From: Phascolarctobacterium sp.
GTDB taxonomy: Bacteria > Bacillota > Negativicutes > Acidaminococcales > Acidaminococcaceae
Direction of reading: 5' to 3'
Assembly: GCA_017467905.1 (NCBI GenBank)
Contig: JAFUKD010000025.1
Coordinates: 1-53,602, forward strand
Length of the DNA: 53,602 nucleotides
Positions 31,490 to 39,957 of the stretch are shown one piece after another (positions within the stretch are counted from its first letter, which is position 1; every line of letters starts with the position of its first letter). The notes under the pieces are model-generated. The model saw only the letters and a list, made by a program, of their open reading frames with translations, was not told the DNA's origin and made no database searches. The translations under genes were made by a program, and so were the position numbers.

Positions 31490-32431
31490 TTACCTTACCT
31501 TTCTCAATCTTGGGTCAAGGTAGTTATAAGAAATGTCCACTACCAAGTTAATAATCATATACATCAACGCAATCCAGATTACTACGCCTTGCACAAGCTG
31601 GAAGTCGCGGTAGGTAATTGCTTCAATGGCAAGGCGCCCAAGTCCCGGCCAACCAAAGACCATTTCAATAACCGCCGCGCCGCCAAGCAGGTTACCCAGT
31701 GACAAGCCCATCAGGGTAATCAAGGGAAGCATTGCGTTAGGCAGAACCTCTTTCCAGAGAATGTGCTTCTCGCTCATACCGCGGGCACGAGCACCAACAA
31801 CGTAATCCTGATGCAGCTCTTCCAGTACCGCCGTCCTAACCTGACGTGTGTACTTGGAAGCCATGGCAATTCCCAGGGTTGTCGCCGGCAGGATAATTGT
31901 TTCCAAGCTCACCGTACCGCCAACAATGGGGAATAAATCTAACTTCAAGCCCAAAATCCACAACAGCATCAAGCCCAGCCAAAAACCGGGAACGGATACA
32001 CCCAAGAAGGTTAAGCCACGCACAACGTAATCGAATACGCTGCCACGTTTCACCGCGCTGTAAATTCCCAAGGGAATTGAAACAACAATCATAAAAAGCA
32101 AGGATGCCAAGGAAAGATAAATGGTTGCCGGCAAACGGCCTAACAGTTCTTCGATTACAGGCTTTTTCGCCATGTAGGAAAAACCTAAATTCCCCTGCAA
32201 CGCTCTTCCCAGCCAATCAAGATATTGAAAAATGAAAGGCTTGTCCAAGCCAAGCTCTGCACGCAAAGCGTCTATCTCTGCCTGACTTACCATAATGTCT
32301 TCATTACCGGCAATCATTTGACGTACAACATCACCGGGAGCCAACATAACCAACGCGAAAGTAATGAAGCTGATTCCCAACAGTACCAAGGCAATTTGCC
32401 CGATACGCGCCATCATCTGCTTATTTGCCAA
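31490..32431 (-). CDS. ABC importer permease, OppB/DppB/NikB type
   Basis: A 313-residue permease and first gene of the operon. Family features: an N-terminal helix with LLGISFITFALVMLAPGD, a periplasmic loop LGRALQGNLGFSYMAKKPV, and the EAA loop VVGARARGMSEKHILWKEVLPN. The loop reads closest to NikB among this family, by eye. The start is TTG, set by GGAG 10 nt upstream; ATGs beside it are out of frame. Directly behind the cobalamin riboswitch. Confidence 0.9.
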   Translation of the reverse strand: MANKQMMARIGQIALVLLGISFITFALVMLAPGDVVRQMIAGNEDIMVSQAEIDALRAELGLDKPFIFQYLDWLGRALQGNLGFSYMAKKPVIEELLGRLPATIYLSLASLLFMIVVSIPLGIYSAVKRGSVFDYVVRGLTFLGVSVPGFWLGLMLLWILGLKLDLFPIVGGTVSLETIILPATTLGIAMASKYTRQVRTAVLEELHQDYVVGARARGMSEKHILWKEVLPNAMLPLITLMGLSLGNLLGGAAVIEMVFGWPGLGRLAIEAITYRDFQLVQGVVIWIALMYMIINLVVDISYNYLDPRLRKVR

Positions 32432-32450
32432 AACACATCATCTCCATCAA

Positions 32451-32668
32451 ATAAAAATAACCTTCCCTGCGAAAACAGAAAAGGTTATGAGTGAGCAATA
32501 AAATGCTAAGCCTTACGGCGCGCTCATATACATTCCGTCCCTCGCAGAAATATATATCGACTAAGGCTGCGACCTGGCTTAGCTTAAAAGCATCACAGTG
32601 GCGTGACCGCTGCGGATTTACACCGCATTCCCTGATTTACCCCTTCACGGGCACCTTAGCTGACGTAT
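32451..32668 (-). promoter_or_regulatory. Cobalamin riboswitch of the ABC importer operon
   Basis: The minus strand carries the class signatures in order: AAGGTGCCCGTGAAGGGG, AATGCGGTGTAAATCCGC, AGCGGTCACGCCACTGT and the B12-box-like AAGCCAGGTC, over roughly 32555-32665. The expression platform is a terminator with AATAACCTT (32456-32464) pairing with AAGGTTAT (32481-32488), followed by a T-rich tail. Bound B12 would terminate transcription before the importer genes. The stretch 32670-32773 upstream is AT-rich with TATAAT and TATATA sequences, but no promoter could be fixed. Confidence 0.93.
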
Positions 32669-32773
32669 GAAATTATTTGCTGTATTCTAACTATATATAA
32701 ACCTAAACAAAACCTGAACTCATTATAATACTAATTCCTAATAAAAAGCAAGAGCGATTTTTTATTTTTATGA

Positions 32774-34078
32774 TTAAAGACGGCTTCTTATTTTGGGGAG
32801 GTAGAGCCACAGAACGATGGACTGGGTTATTCTAAACACAAGGTAGGCAATCCAAAGACCTGTGTTGCCCCAAGAGGGAACCAAAAAATATTGCGCTCCG
32901 TAAAATAAAACCAAAGCTATCAGCATCATATCCCTAATGGGCGCAGTGTAGGTTGCGCCGCAAAAGGCTCCGTAAAGTAAAATGCCCACGCCTGCCAGCA
33001 AGGGATAAAGCAAAACAAAAACGTTGTAGTTCTGCGCCAATTGGATAACCGCCACGTTATCCGTGAACAGACTGATGAAGAAGCTATTGCCCCAGTAGTA
33101 CACGCTCATGGAAAAAACTGTAAAGGCAGCCAGCCACTTCAACGCCATTCTAATGCTTGCCCTTAGCAAGTCCAAGCTGCGTTCCCCCACTGCCTTGCCC
33201 ACGAAAATAGCAGTACCATTTGCCATGCCATCTATCAAAAAGCTGATAATGTCTTTGATTTGGATAAGCACCGCGTTAACCGCCAGATAAATTGTTCCAA
33301 GGCTTGCCCCTACGGCGGCAACAATATTATTTACGCACAAAAGGCAGGCAGTACGAATCATCAGGTTGGAATTTACCTTGAGCATACTTACGAAGGTGTG
33401 CCAGTCTACCAATTCATTCTTAGGCAGCTTACTTAGATTAAAGCGTCCAAAATGGTACATCAGCGCCGCGCCCACAATGCCCCCGTAAATTTGACTAAGC
33501 AGTGTAGCCCAAGCTACGCCCTCAATATCGTAATGCCAATAGAAAACAAACCATACGCTCAAAAACATATTCAGCACGTTCATGGAAACCTGCATAAAAA
33601 CAGAAGCCCTAATTCTGGTTTGCCCCATCAGCCAGCCAAGAGCAACATAGTTAAACAAAACCAAGGGTGCGCCCCAAATAAGAATGTAAAAATATTCTCG
33701 GCACAGCTCTGCCACATCCGCAGCAGGACGAATGGTTGCAAGGTAAGCATCCACAATGGGAGTTTGCAAGATAACGCACAGGCTTGCTACCAAAATTGCC
33801 AGCACCAATGGCTTAAAGAAGGCAAGCATGCTAAGCCGTTCATCCTGCGCGCCAAAGGCTTGCGCCGCGTAACCAGTAGTGCTTACTCTTAAAAAGCCAA
33901 AGAGCCAGTACAAATTGTTAAACAAAATTGCGCCCAAGGATACAGCGGCTATATACTTCGGCTCTGCAAGCTGTCCCATCACCGCCGTGTTCACAGCGCC
34001 CATTAAAGGCTGCGTCATTGTGGAAAGCATAAAGGGAATGGTAATTCCAAGGTATTCTTTATCCGTTAACAGTTTCAT
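32774..34078 (-). CDS. MATE-family efflux transporter (DinF-like)
   Basis: A 434-residue polytopic protein with twelve hydrophobic segments in two related halves. Family features are PLMGAVNTAVMGQL in helix 1-2, GYAAQAFGAQDE, and the second-half counterpart DGMANGTAIFVGKAVGERS. MATE proteins export cationic drugs or metabolites against Na+ or H+. It is divergent from the AstE-like gene and its substrate cannot be inferred. Confidence 0.9.
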   Translation of the reverse strand: MKLLTDKEYLGITIPFMLSTMTQPLMGAVNTAVMGQLAEPKYIAAVSLGAILFNNLYWLFGFLRVSTTGYAAQAFGAQDERLSMLAFFKPLVLAILVASLCVILQTPIVDAYLATIRPAADVAELCREYFYILIWGAPLVLFNYVALGWLMGQTRIRASVFMQVSMNVLNMFLSVWFVFYWHYDIEGVAWATLLSQIYGGIVGAALMYHFGRFNLSKLPKNELVDWHTFVSMLKVNSNLMIRTACLLCVNNIVAAVGASLGTIYLAVNAVLIQIKDIISFLIDGMANGTAIFVGKAVGERSLDLLRASIRMALKWLAAFTVFSMSVYYWGNSFFISLFTDNVAVIQLAQNYNVFVLLYPLLAGVGILLYGAFCGATYTAPIRDMMLIALVLFYGAQYFLVPSWGNTGLWIAYLVFRITQSIVLWLYLPKIRSRL

Positions 34079-34126
34079 TTTATTTCTTCACCCTTATTCG
34101 TAAATAATCCTAACTTGAATTTTTTA

Positions 34127-34155
34127 TTGTGATTTTTCTCAACGTATGTTATAAT
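34127..34155 (+). promoter_or_regulatory. Promoter of the AstE-like gene
   Basis: TTGTGA (34127-34132), a 17-bp spacer and TATAAT (34150-34155). Confidence 0.75.
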
Positions 34156-34204
34156 CCATTTCAACAAAATAGTCAACCCGAAAATGAATAAAGGAGCTGA
34201 AGAG

Positions 34205-35173
34205 ATGTCCGAAACTTTAAGTGTTTGTGGCTTAACCATCGAACGAGGCAAGAAGCTGCGCACCCTTTTACCCGTTCCTGATACGGCGGTACAAATTCCT
34301 CTTACCATCATCAACGGCGCAGAAGACGGTCCCACCCTGCTCATAACCGCAGGCATCCACGGCGGCGAGTACCCAGGTATCGCAGCAGCAATGGAGCTGG
34401 GAAAGGATATTACTCCTGAGGAAGTCAAAGGCAGCCTGATTATCATGCACCCTGTAAATGTGCAAGGCTTTTGGGCGCGCAGAGAGTTTATCGTTCCGGA
34501 AGACGGTAAGAACTTGAACAGAGTTTTCCCCGGTGACCCCCTGGGTACTCTTGCCGATAAGACTGCTTACCTTATCAGCAGCAACTTCTTTCCCCTTGCA
34601 GATTTTTTCGTAGACATGCACAGCGGCGACATTCACGAAAGCTTGCATCCCTACGTTTACTATCCCGGACAACCTACTCCGGAAATTGAAAAGCAGTCCC
34701 GCTCCGTAGCAAAGGTTTTAGATATGGAGTATATGGTACGCAGCCTGGCAACAGGCGGAGCTTACAACTACGCCGCCAGCCAAGGCCTGCCTTCAATTCT
34801 GATTGAACGCGGCGGCGCAGGCTTGTGTCTGCAAGAAGATATTGAAGCTTACAAAGAAGATATCTGCAACATCATGCGCAAGCTGAAAATGTTTGCCACT
34901 CCGGTAAGGCCTCGCCATCATCATCCCCGCGACGTAGAAAACCTTATCTATCTTGAAGCAGAAGCAACGGGCTGCTGGCGTCATCATATTCACAGCGGCG
35001 ACTTCGTTTACGAAGGACAGGTGCTTGGTCGCATCACCGATTTATTTGGCGAAACCATCACCACCTATTACGCAGAGCAAACCGGCGTTGTCCTGTATGT
35101 TTGCCCCGCCCTTTCCGCACCTAAAGGAACTGTTTTAGTTGCCTATGGTACAATTCGTGAAGACGAAGAATAA
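34205..35173 (+). CDS. Succinylglutamate desuccinylase/aspartoacylase-family zinc hydrolase
   Basis: A 322-residue M14-like zinc deacylase. The HXXE zinc motif is in AGIHGGEYPG (about residues 50-60); further motifs are NLNRVFPGDP and the catalytic-region FVDMHSGD with a His ligand. A C-terminal beta domain follows (HSGDFVYEGQVLGRITD). It cleaves an N-acyl amino acid or related amide; the acyl group is unknown. The ATG seven codons upstream (34184) has no site, whereas AAGGAG precedes 34205. Confidence 0.87.
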   Translation: MSETLSVCGLTIERGKKLRTLLPVPDTAVQIPLTIINGAEDGPTLLITAGIHGGEYPGIAAAMELGKDITPEEVKGSLIIMHPVNVQGFWARREFIVPEDGKNLNRVFPGDPLGTLADKTAYLISSNFFPLADFFVDMHSGDIHESLHPYVYYPGQPTPEIEKQSRSVAKVLDMEYMVRSLATGGAYNYAASQGLPSILIERGGAGLCLQEDIEAYKEDICNIMRKLKMFATPVRPRHHHPRDVENLIYLEAEATGCWRHHIHSGDFVYEGQVLGRITDLFGETITTYYAEQTGVVLYVCPALSAPKGTVLVAYGTIREDEE

Positions 35174-35187
35174 TTTAGCTTCCCCTC

Positions 35188-35243
35188 GCTGTCATGGATA
35201 ACACCTCCAGGTTACCACTAAACAAATTCCAATCCATGACAGC
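35188..35243. repeat. 12-bp perfect inverted repeat with inner dyad
   Basis: GCTGTCATGGAT (35188-35199) and ATCCATGACAGC (35232-35243) enclose 32 bp that include the small palindrome ACCTCCAGGT. No T-tract follows on either strand, and a proper terminator lies 30 bp further on, so this is not an ordinary terminator. Confidence 0.7.
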
Positions 35244-35272
35244 ACACATATATCCCTTACATATCCCAAAGC

Positions 35273-35306
35273 AAAGGAGCGATCCGCGTCAGCGAATCGC
35301 TCCTTT
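35273..35306. terminator. Bidirectional terminator between AstE-like gene and ompM copy 3
   Basis: AAAGGAGCGAT / ATCGCTCCTTT, an 11-bp perfect stem with a 12-nt loop, serving the two converging genes. Confidence 0.85.
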
Positions 35307-35349
35307 GTATTTAAAAAACTTTGTGAGAATTTAAGGAAGGATGAGTGAA

Positions 35350-36639
35350 TTAGAAGGTTACTTGCAAACGAGACCAGATAACTTCGGAAGTTTCACCGGA
35401 TTCTTTGCCTTCCAAATCGTAGTAATCAATATGGCCTACAATATTTTTAGCGAAGCCATAGGTTGCACCAACTGCATAGCCTTTGAAGCCTTCGTCCAAG
35501 AAGTAACCCCAATCGCCGGCTTTCATGGTATGAGCATAGAAAGTGCCTGCGCCTTGGTCATAGTAATTTGCCCACAAGCCCCAAGAACCGGGTTTGGAAG
35601 CTTTAGCACCTTTATAGGTTACACCAAGAACATAGCCATCGGTGTCAGCACCAGGTTTAATTTTCTCATCACCAATATCAGAATTCAAATAGGTTGCATT
35701 CAAACCAATGTCACCCATTTGGTAGGTAGCCATTACATTCCAGATAGCGTTATCTTCACCAAGGGCAACGTTGTTGTTAGAATATTTAATTTCATCGCCG
35801 TTAGAGTCTTCAGCATAACCACCATCACCAGCATTAGTTACATCTTCTAAAGCATCTTGGAATTTATCATAACCAACGGATAAGCCCAAGCCGCCAACTT
35901 TAGTGGACAGGGATGCACCATAGAAATTTTCAAAACCGTAATCAGTCGGTTTGCCATAGTATGCATTAAGCTTTACATCTTTACCATAGGTTACAGAAAC
36001 CATATCAGCGGTATCATCATAAAGATTACCATTTGCCAAGAATTGCGGTGCTCTGCCTGCAACAACCTTAAGACCACCAAGCTTACCATTTAAATATGCT
36101 TGGTTAAGTTTAGTTGTTTCATTGCCAGCATCATCAGCCAGGTTTTGGTCATTTTGCAAACGTGCGGTATAGGACCAGTCATCATTTACTTGACCATTCA
36201 GGAACAAACGGGTACGCAGGCGATGTTTTGCAATGCTACCAAGTTTTTTGTCAGAGTCATTTTTGATAGAACCATCACGATCGCCATATTCATAACGAAT
36301 TTGACCGGTAATCTTAACTGCGTCAGCACCTTTTTCCAATTTTGCTACGCGCACGCCAAGAGTATCCAGTTCGTCAGCAAATTCTGCTGCAAGCTTGTCA
36401 ACATTAGCGCCTTTTGCCATAGCTTTTGCTACGATTTGCGCCATTTCGTAACGGGTCATCAGCTTGTCGCCGGCGAAAGCGCCATCTGCATAACCATCTA
36501 CGATTCCGGCAGCAGCAAGTTTTGCTACACTGTCGTATGCCCAGTGGCCTGCGGGCACGTCAGAAAAGGGGTTGGCTGCGTAAGCAGAAGCAGTTACGCC
36601 AAGAGCCATTGCCATAGCGAGAACTAAGGATTTTTTCAT
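35350..36639 (-). CDS. ompM: OmpM-type SLH porin (copy 3)
   Basis: A 429-residue porin of the same plan as the copies at 1 and 472: signal peptide 1-21, SLH domain about 22-85, short predicted coiled coil, then a barrel of about 300 residues ending WSRLQVTF. The first 120 residues are almost the same as in copies 1 and 2 at protein level but differ more at DNA level, and the barrel has diverged strongly, so selectivity probably differs. It has its own promoter and the CACTCTCACA leader motif. Confidence 0.93.
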   Translation of the reverse strand: MKKSLVLAMAMALGVTASAYAANPFSDVPAGHWAYDSVAKLAAAGIVDGYADGAFAGDKLMTRYEMAQIVAKAMAKGANVDKLAAEFADELDTLGVRVAKLEKGADAVKITGQIRYEYGDRDGSIKNDSDKKLGSIAKHRLRTRLFLNGQVNDDWSYTARLQNDQNLADDAGNETTKLNQAYLNGKLGGLKVVAGRAPQFLANGNLYDDTADMVSVTYGKDVKLNAYYGKPTDYGFENFYGASLSTKVGGLGLSVGYDKFQDALEDVTNAGDGGYAEDSNGDEIKYSNNNVALGEDNAIWNVMATYQMGDIGLNATYLNSDIGDEKIKPGADTDGYVLGVTYKGAKASKPGSWGLWANYYDQGAGTFYAHTMKAGDWGYFLDEGFKGYAVGATYGFAKNIVGHIDYYDLEGKESGETSEVIWSRLQVTF

Positions 36640-36679
36640 AATACGTCACACTCCTAAAATTATTTACTGCGTTCAAGAA

Positions 36680-36689
36680 TGTGAGAGTG
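36680..36689 (-). promoter_or_regulatory. CACTCTCACA leader motif of ompM copy 3
   Basis: Exact 10-mer, 40 nt before the start codon and about 36 nt past the inferred transcription start. A small hairpin CTCA-GTTAT-TTGAG directly precedes it. Its CACTC could also pair with GGAGTG at the ribosome site. Confidence 0.5.
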
Positions 36690-36731
36690 CTCAAATAACT
36701 GAGGATTCTTTTTGACAGTATTATGCCTTGC

Positions 36732-36760
36732 ATTATAACTCTTTTACTCCTTAATTGCAA
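36732..36760 (-). promoter_or_regulatory. ompM copy 3 promoter
   Basis: On the minus strand TTGCAA (36755-36760), a 17-bp spacer and TATAAT (36732-36737). Confidence 0.78.
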
Positions 36761-36798
36761 TAGTTCCTATTATGATTTTTCTCTCACTAATTTATTCG

Positions 36799-36859
36799 CT
36801 CATTCAAAAATTTTTTTAAATTTATGTCCCCCTCCTGAAAATGTTTCACGTGAAACATT
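36799..36859. repeat. Dispersed repeat with parS, copy 2
   Basis: Nearly identical to 27125-27186. Next to it on the minus strand GAATGAGCGAATA resembles one half of the ATPase operator, as if a larger promoter block had been duplicated and decayed here. Confidence 0.85.
36842..36857. promoter_or_regulatory. parS-type ParB binding site 3
   Basis: Perfect TGTTTCACGTGAAACA, at the end of the dispersed repeat. Confidence 0.9.
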
Positions 36860-36870
36860 GTATACAAAAA

Positions 36871-36898
36871 AAGAGCGCTGCCTTTTGACAACGCTCTT
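36871..36898 (-). terminator. Terminator of TonB receptor 3
   Basis: AAGAGCGTTG / CAGCGCTCTT on the minus strand, a 10-bp stem with one wobble followed by seven T. Confidence 0.9.
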
Positions 36899-36918
36899 CC
36901 CAATCTTGAAAGCTGCTT

Positions 36919-38904
36919 TTAGAAAAGATACTCGTACCCCAGCATAAAGTTACGTCCTAAATTATAGTAATTGCTGTTGCCGGTAGAAACAATATCTCTT
37001 CTGTCCAAGATGTTGTTAATATGTAAAAAGACCTTGTGATTTTCCTTAGGCTGGTACGCAAAATGCCAGTCCGTAAATAATTGGGGCTTAATGTGGCGCT
37101 GCTCCTTAGTGTCAGAGGTTCTGTCCCCTACAAAATTTGCCTTCAAGGTACTGCTAAACTTAGCATCCACATAGCTTACGGAGCCATTAAACTGATACCT
37201 GCTTCCGTAATCGTGCCAAGCATTATCGCCATAGCCCTTAGGATTGTTGTCCCGCACTTGCGGGTCGTGATAAGTAACGCCCCAACGGGTTGTCCAATTA
37301 TTATCGTGAGCAAGGGTCAGCGAAGCTTCTACACCCGTATTGCGCACGTCCTTGTTAAAATAATCGTAGCCTATATTTTCGTTCTCTACTGCTTCAACGG
37401 AGTCCTTCACCTCGTAATTGAAAAGAGCAACTCGCCAAGCACTCTTCTCCCCGTTCAGCTTGTAGCCTATTTCGTAATGAGTGCCTTCTTCCGGCTTCAA
37501 GTCCAAAGCAGGACGCAGCACACCACTGCCATAAATCTGGCTCATAGTTGGCAGCTTAAAGGATTTTCCCGCTTTAGCGTACAGGCTGCTCTCTTCGTTA
37601 ATGCGGTAAATGTATTCCGCTTCCGGAGTAAACTTACTCAAATCATCATTCTTGGTAAAGTGCTGCGCGCCATTTGCTGCTTCCCTTTGCCTGCCTTCGT
37701 TCTTAGTCACCCAGGTTTCACGCATGTTTAAAATAAAATTGCTCTTTTCCCCCAGAGCCATGTCGTAAGAAAGAAAAACAGAATAGTTATCCCTGCGCAG
37801 ATTGCTATCCACTTCCGGACTGGAAGACTTCTGCGCGCTGTGGGTATCCATGTCCTCTTTTTGATAGCTTACCCCCACCAGCAGCCTGTCCTTGCCAATA
37901 TCAAACTGCTTCTGCAATTTCAGATTGGTGTTGTGCCCCTTGCGCCAGTTGTAATTTTCGGTGTAGGTTCTTGCGCCGTTATTAGCAATATCAATTTGGT
38001 CATTATCCTTTTCCTGCGTTCCGTAAGAAAGGTACGCCTTCCAACCATCCTTGTCGTAATTCAGCAAAAAGCTGTTATCCTTATTGGTGTACTGGTTCAT
38101 ACGGTTGTAAGTACTAAGGGCAGCCTTCCTGCGCAAGTATTTATTTTCGTTTTCCGAATAAGCGTGGGTAAAGGTCAAGCCTTCGCTCAGCAAATAATTC
38201 CAGCGAATACTTTGGCGTTCTCCCTTGCCGTAGTCATAAACATTTTCTGTAGCAGGGTTATCTCCTGGAGCAACACCCTTAATATCATCTGCCTTGCCAC
38301 GATTTTCCAAACCGGCAAGCAAATTAAACCTGCCTGCGCCCACGCTGATGTCGTAGCGTTCCTTACCAAAGTTTCCGGCAGCGACCTTAATCTTGTTCCG
38401 CAGCTGCTTTTTGGTAATAATATTTATCACACCGCCAGTAGCTTCACTGCCATACAAAACGGAGCCGCCACCCTTCACAACCTCAATACGCTCAATGGCA
38501 TCACTGGGAATATCGTCCAAATTATAACGCCCGTCCATATTCATAGGCACGCCGTCAACCAAAACCAGGGTGCCATCCTGCACGCCGCGAATCATAATTT
38601 TAGAAGTCATGGTTCCCTGATTCGTTCCGTTAAACCCGTAGGAAGAAGCAGTAACTCCCAAGGTGTCCTGCAATACGTCGTAAGCATTGTTGGCACCGCT
38701 GTCTTCAATTTCTTTTTCGTTATACACTTCCACCAAAGCAGGAGTTTCCAAATCCTTAGTGGCAAAGCCTTGGGCAGTTACCACCATTGGGTCCAACACA
38801 AATTCCTGCAAAGCTTCGGAAGCAAAAGCATTTTCCTGACCGCCATAAAAATTACAGCCAAGCACTGCCAATAAAAGCAAACCTTTTTTACTAATCCTTT
38901 CCAT
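36919..38904 (-). CDS. TonB-dependent outer-membrane receptor 3
   Basis: A 661-residue receptor: signal peptide (about 1-29, ending AFA-SEA), TonB box region (FVLDPMVVTAQ), plug about 45-165 with LVLVDGVPMNMD and VVKGGGSVLYGSEATGGVINIITKK, then the barrel ending NFMLGYEYLF. The barrel has FKLPTMSQIYGSG and LDLKPEEGTHYEIGYK, common to siderophore, haem and corrinoid receptors. Unlike receptors 1 and 2 there is no G7 tract and no shared leader. Ligand unknown. Confidence 0.92.
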   Translation of the reverse strand: MERISKKGLLLLAVLGCNFYGGQENAFASEALQEFVLDPMVVTAQGFATKDLETPALVEVYNEKEIEDSGANNAYDVLQDTLGVTASSYGFNGTNQGTMTSKIMIRGVQDGTLVLVDGVPMNMDGRYNLDDIPSDAIERIEVVKGGGSVLYGSEATGGVINIITKKQLRNKIKVAAGNFGKERYDISVGAGRFNLLAGLENRGKADDIKGVAPGDNPATENVYDYGKGERQSIRWNYLLSEGLTFTHAYSENENKYLRRKAALSTYNRMNQYTNKDNSFLLNYDKDGWKAYLSYGTQEKDNDQIDIANNGARTYTENYNWRKGHNTNLKLQKQFDIGKDRLLVGVSYQKEDMDTHSAQKSSSPEVDSNLRRDNYSVFLSYDMALGEKSNFILNMRETWVTKNEGRQREAANGAQHFTKNDDLSKFTPEAEYIYRINEESSLYAKAGKSFKLPTMSQIYGSGVLRPALDLKPEEGTHYEIGYKLNGEKSAWRVALFNYEVKDSVEAVENENIGYDYFNKDVRNTGVEASLTLAHDNNWTTRWGVTYHDPQVRDNNPKGYGDNAWHDYGSRYQFNGSVSYVDAKFSSTLKANFVGDRTSDTKEQRHIKPQLFTDWHFAYQPKENHKVFLHINNILDRRDIVSTGNSNYYNLGRNFMLGYEYLF

Positions 38905-38940
38905 AGCGTAGCAACCTCATCTAAATTTATTCAATGACAG

Positions 38941-38971
38941 ATTATAAGGTATATAGTAAGTATATACGCAA
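38941..38971 (-). promoter_or_regulatory. Promoter of TonB receptor 3 with 19-bp palindrome in the spacer
   Basis: On the minus strand TTGCGT (38966-38971), a 19-bp spacer and TATAAT (38941-38946). The palindromic stretch GTATATAGTAAGTATATAC (38949-38967) fills the spacer and touches the -35 box. A long spacer with a central dyad is the layout used by MerR-type activators; a metal repressor is the other option. Confidence 0.5.
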
Positions 38972-39017
38972 GGGTAATTTTAAAGAAAGTCTGCAAATTT
39001 TACTATCACGACAGCAA

Positions 39018-39048
39018 AAAGCCTCCTACCCCAAGGATAGAAGGCTTT
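39018..39048 (-). terminator. Terminator of the family-3 binding protein gene
   Basis: AAGCCTTCTATCC pairs with GGTAGGAGGCTT on the minus strand, with small internal mismatches, followed by TTTTT. Confidence 0.85.
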
Positions 39049-39052
39049 ATTT

Positions 39053-39823
39053 TTATTTAATGCTACCAAAATATGTTCTCATGAGCTGCTTGTAAGAGGA
39101 AGTCTTACGATATTTTTCCAGCTCTGCATCAAGCTTCGTCAGCAGTTCGGTGTTCTCTTTGTTTACGGCAATACCAATCTTATCTTCCACAAGCAAATCG
39201 TCGCCGGCAAAACGCACGCTATCGCTAAAACCATGAGCAAGCAGGAAGGCAACTGCCAATTTGGAAGCAACCATGCAATCTGCCCGGTCTTCCACCACAG
39301 CCCTAATGGCCTCTTCGGTGCTATCGGTTACAACAATATTGCTGGCTTGGGTATGGCTCATCACCCAATCGAAGGCAATGCTGCCACTTTCCACAGCAAC
39401 ACGTTTATCCTTCAAAGACTCTACCGCATTGGGGAACTTGGTGCCAACGGGCAGCACAATGGTCAGCCCGTCAGAAACATAGGGCTTGGTAAAGGCAACC
39501 TTTGCTTCGCGCTCCGGAGTAATTGCCAAACCGGAAATGACTGCGTCGTACTGCTTGGCTTGTAAACCATCAAGCAATTTGGGAAACTCCACGTTTACAA
39601 ACTCCACCTTGTCGTAGCCCATGCCCTTGCCCAAATCGCGCATCAAATCAATATCAAAACCGGTATGAATACCGCTGTTAGGCTGAAAATACTCAAAGGG
39701 CGGAAAGTTAGCAGTGGTCGCCACTCGCAGCACCTTCTTTTCCACATTAGCTTTACCGCCACAGCCTGCCATCGCCAAAACCAAAAGCAGGCACCCAATT
39801 AACGTCAACAATTTTTTCATCAT
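39053..39823 (-). CDS. Family-3 substrate-binding lipoprotein (amino-acid type)
   Basis: A 256-residue binding protein. Lipobox LAMAGC; the family-3 fold shows as VLRVATTANFPPFEY, GFDIDLMRDLGKGMG, YDAVISGLAITPEREAKVAFTKPY, a VAVESGSIA segment and the hinge region DRADCMVASKLAV. It normally delivers polar amino acids such as Gln, Arg or Cys to an ABC permease, but none is adjacent, so it is an orphan here. Two adjacent ATGs follow GGAGG; the second (39820) has the better spacing. Confidence 0.88.
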   Translation of the reverse strand: MMKKLLTLIGCLLLVLAMAGCGGKANVEKKVLRVATTANFPPFEYFQPNSGIHTGFDIDLMRDLGKGMGYDKVEFVNVEFPKLLDGLQAKQYDAVISGLAITPEREAKVAFTKPYVSDGLTIVLPVGTKFPNAVESLKDKRVAVESGSIAFDWVMSHTQASNIVVTDSTEEAIRAVVEDRADCMVASKLAVAFLLAHGFSDSVRFAGDDLLVEDKIGIAVNKENTELLTKLDAELEKYRKTSSYKQLMRTYFGSIK

Positions 39824-39842
39824 TATTCCTCCATGAAAATAT

Positions 39843-39927
39843 TGTGAGAGTGTGCAGGTAAGGATATCTATTCTCGTTAAGCATCTAAACCTGAAGATAA
39901 TTATATTACAGTCCCAAAATATGTCAA
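39843..39927 (-). promoter_or_regulatory. Promoter and CACTCTCACA motif of the binding protein gene
   Basis: On the minus strand TTGACA (39922-39927), a 16-bp spacer and TATAAT (39900-39905). The exact motif CACTCTCACA is at 39843-39852, about 41 nt past the inferred start and 19 nt before the start codon. Confidence 0.7.
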
Positions 39928-39957
39928 GCCGTATAACCCGTAGCTAAGGCTCAGAAT

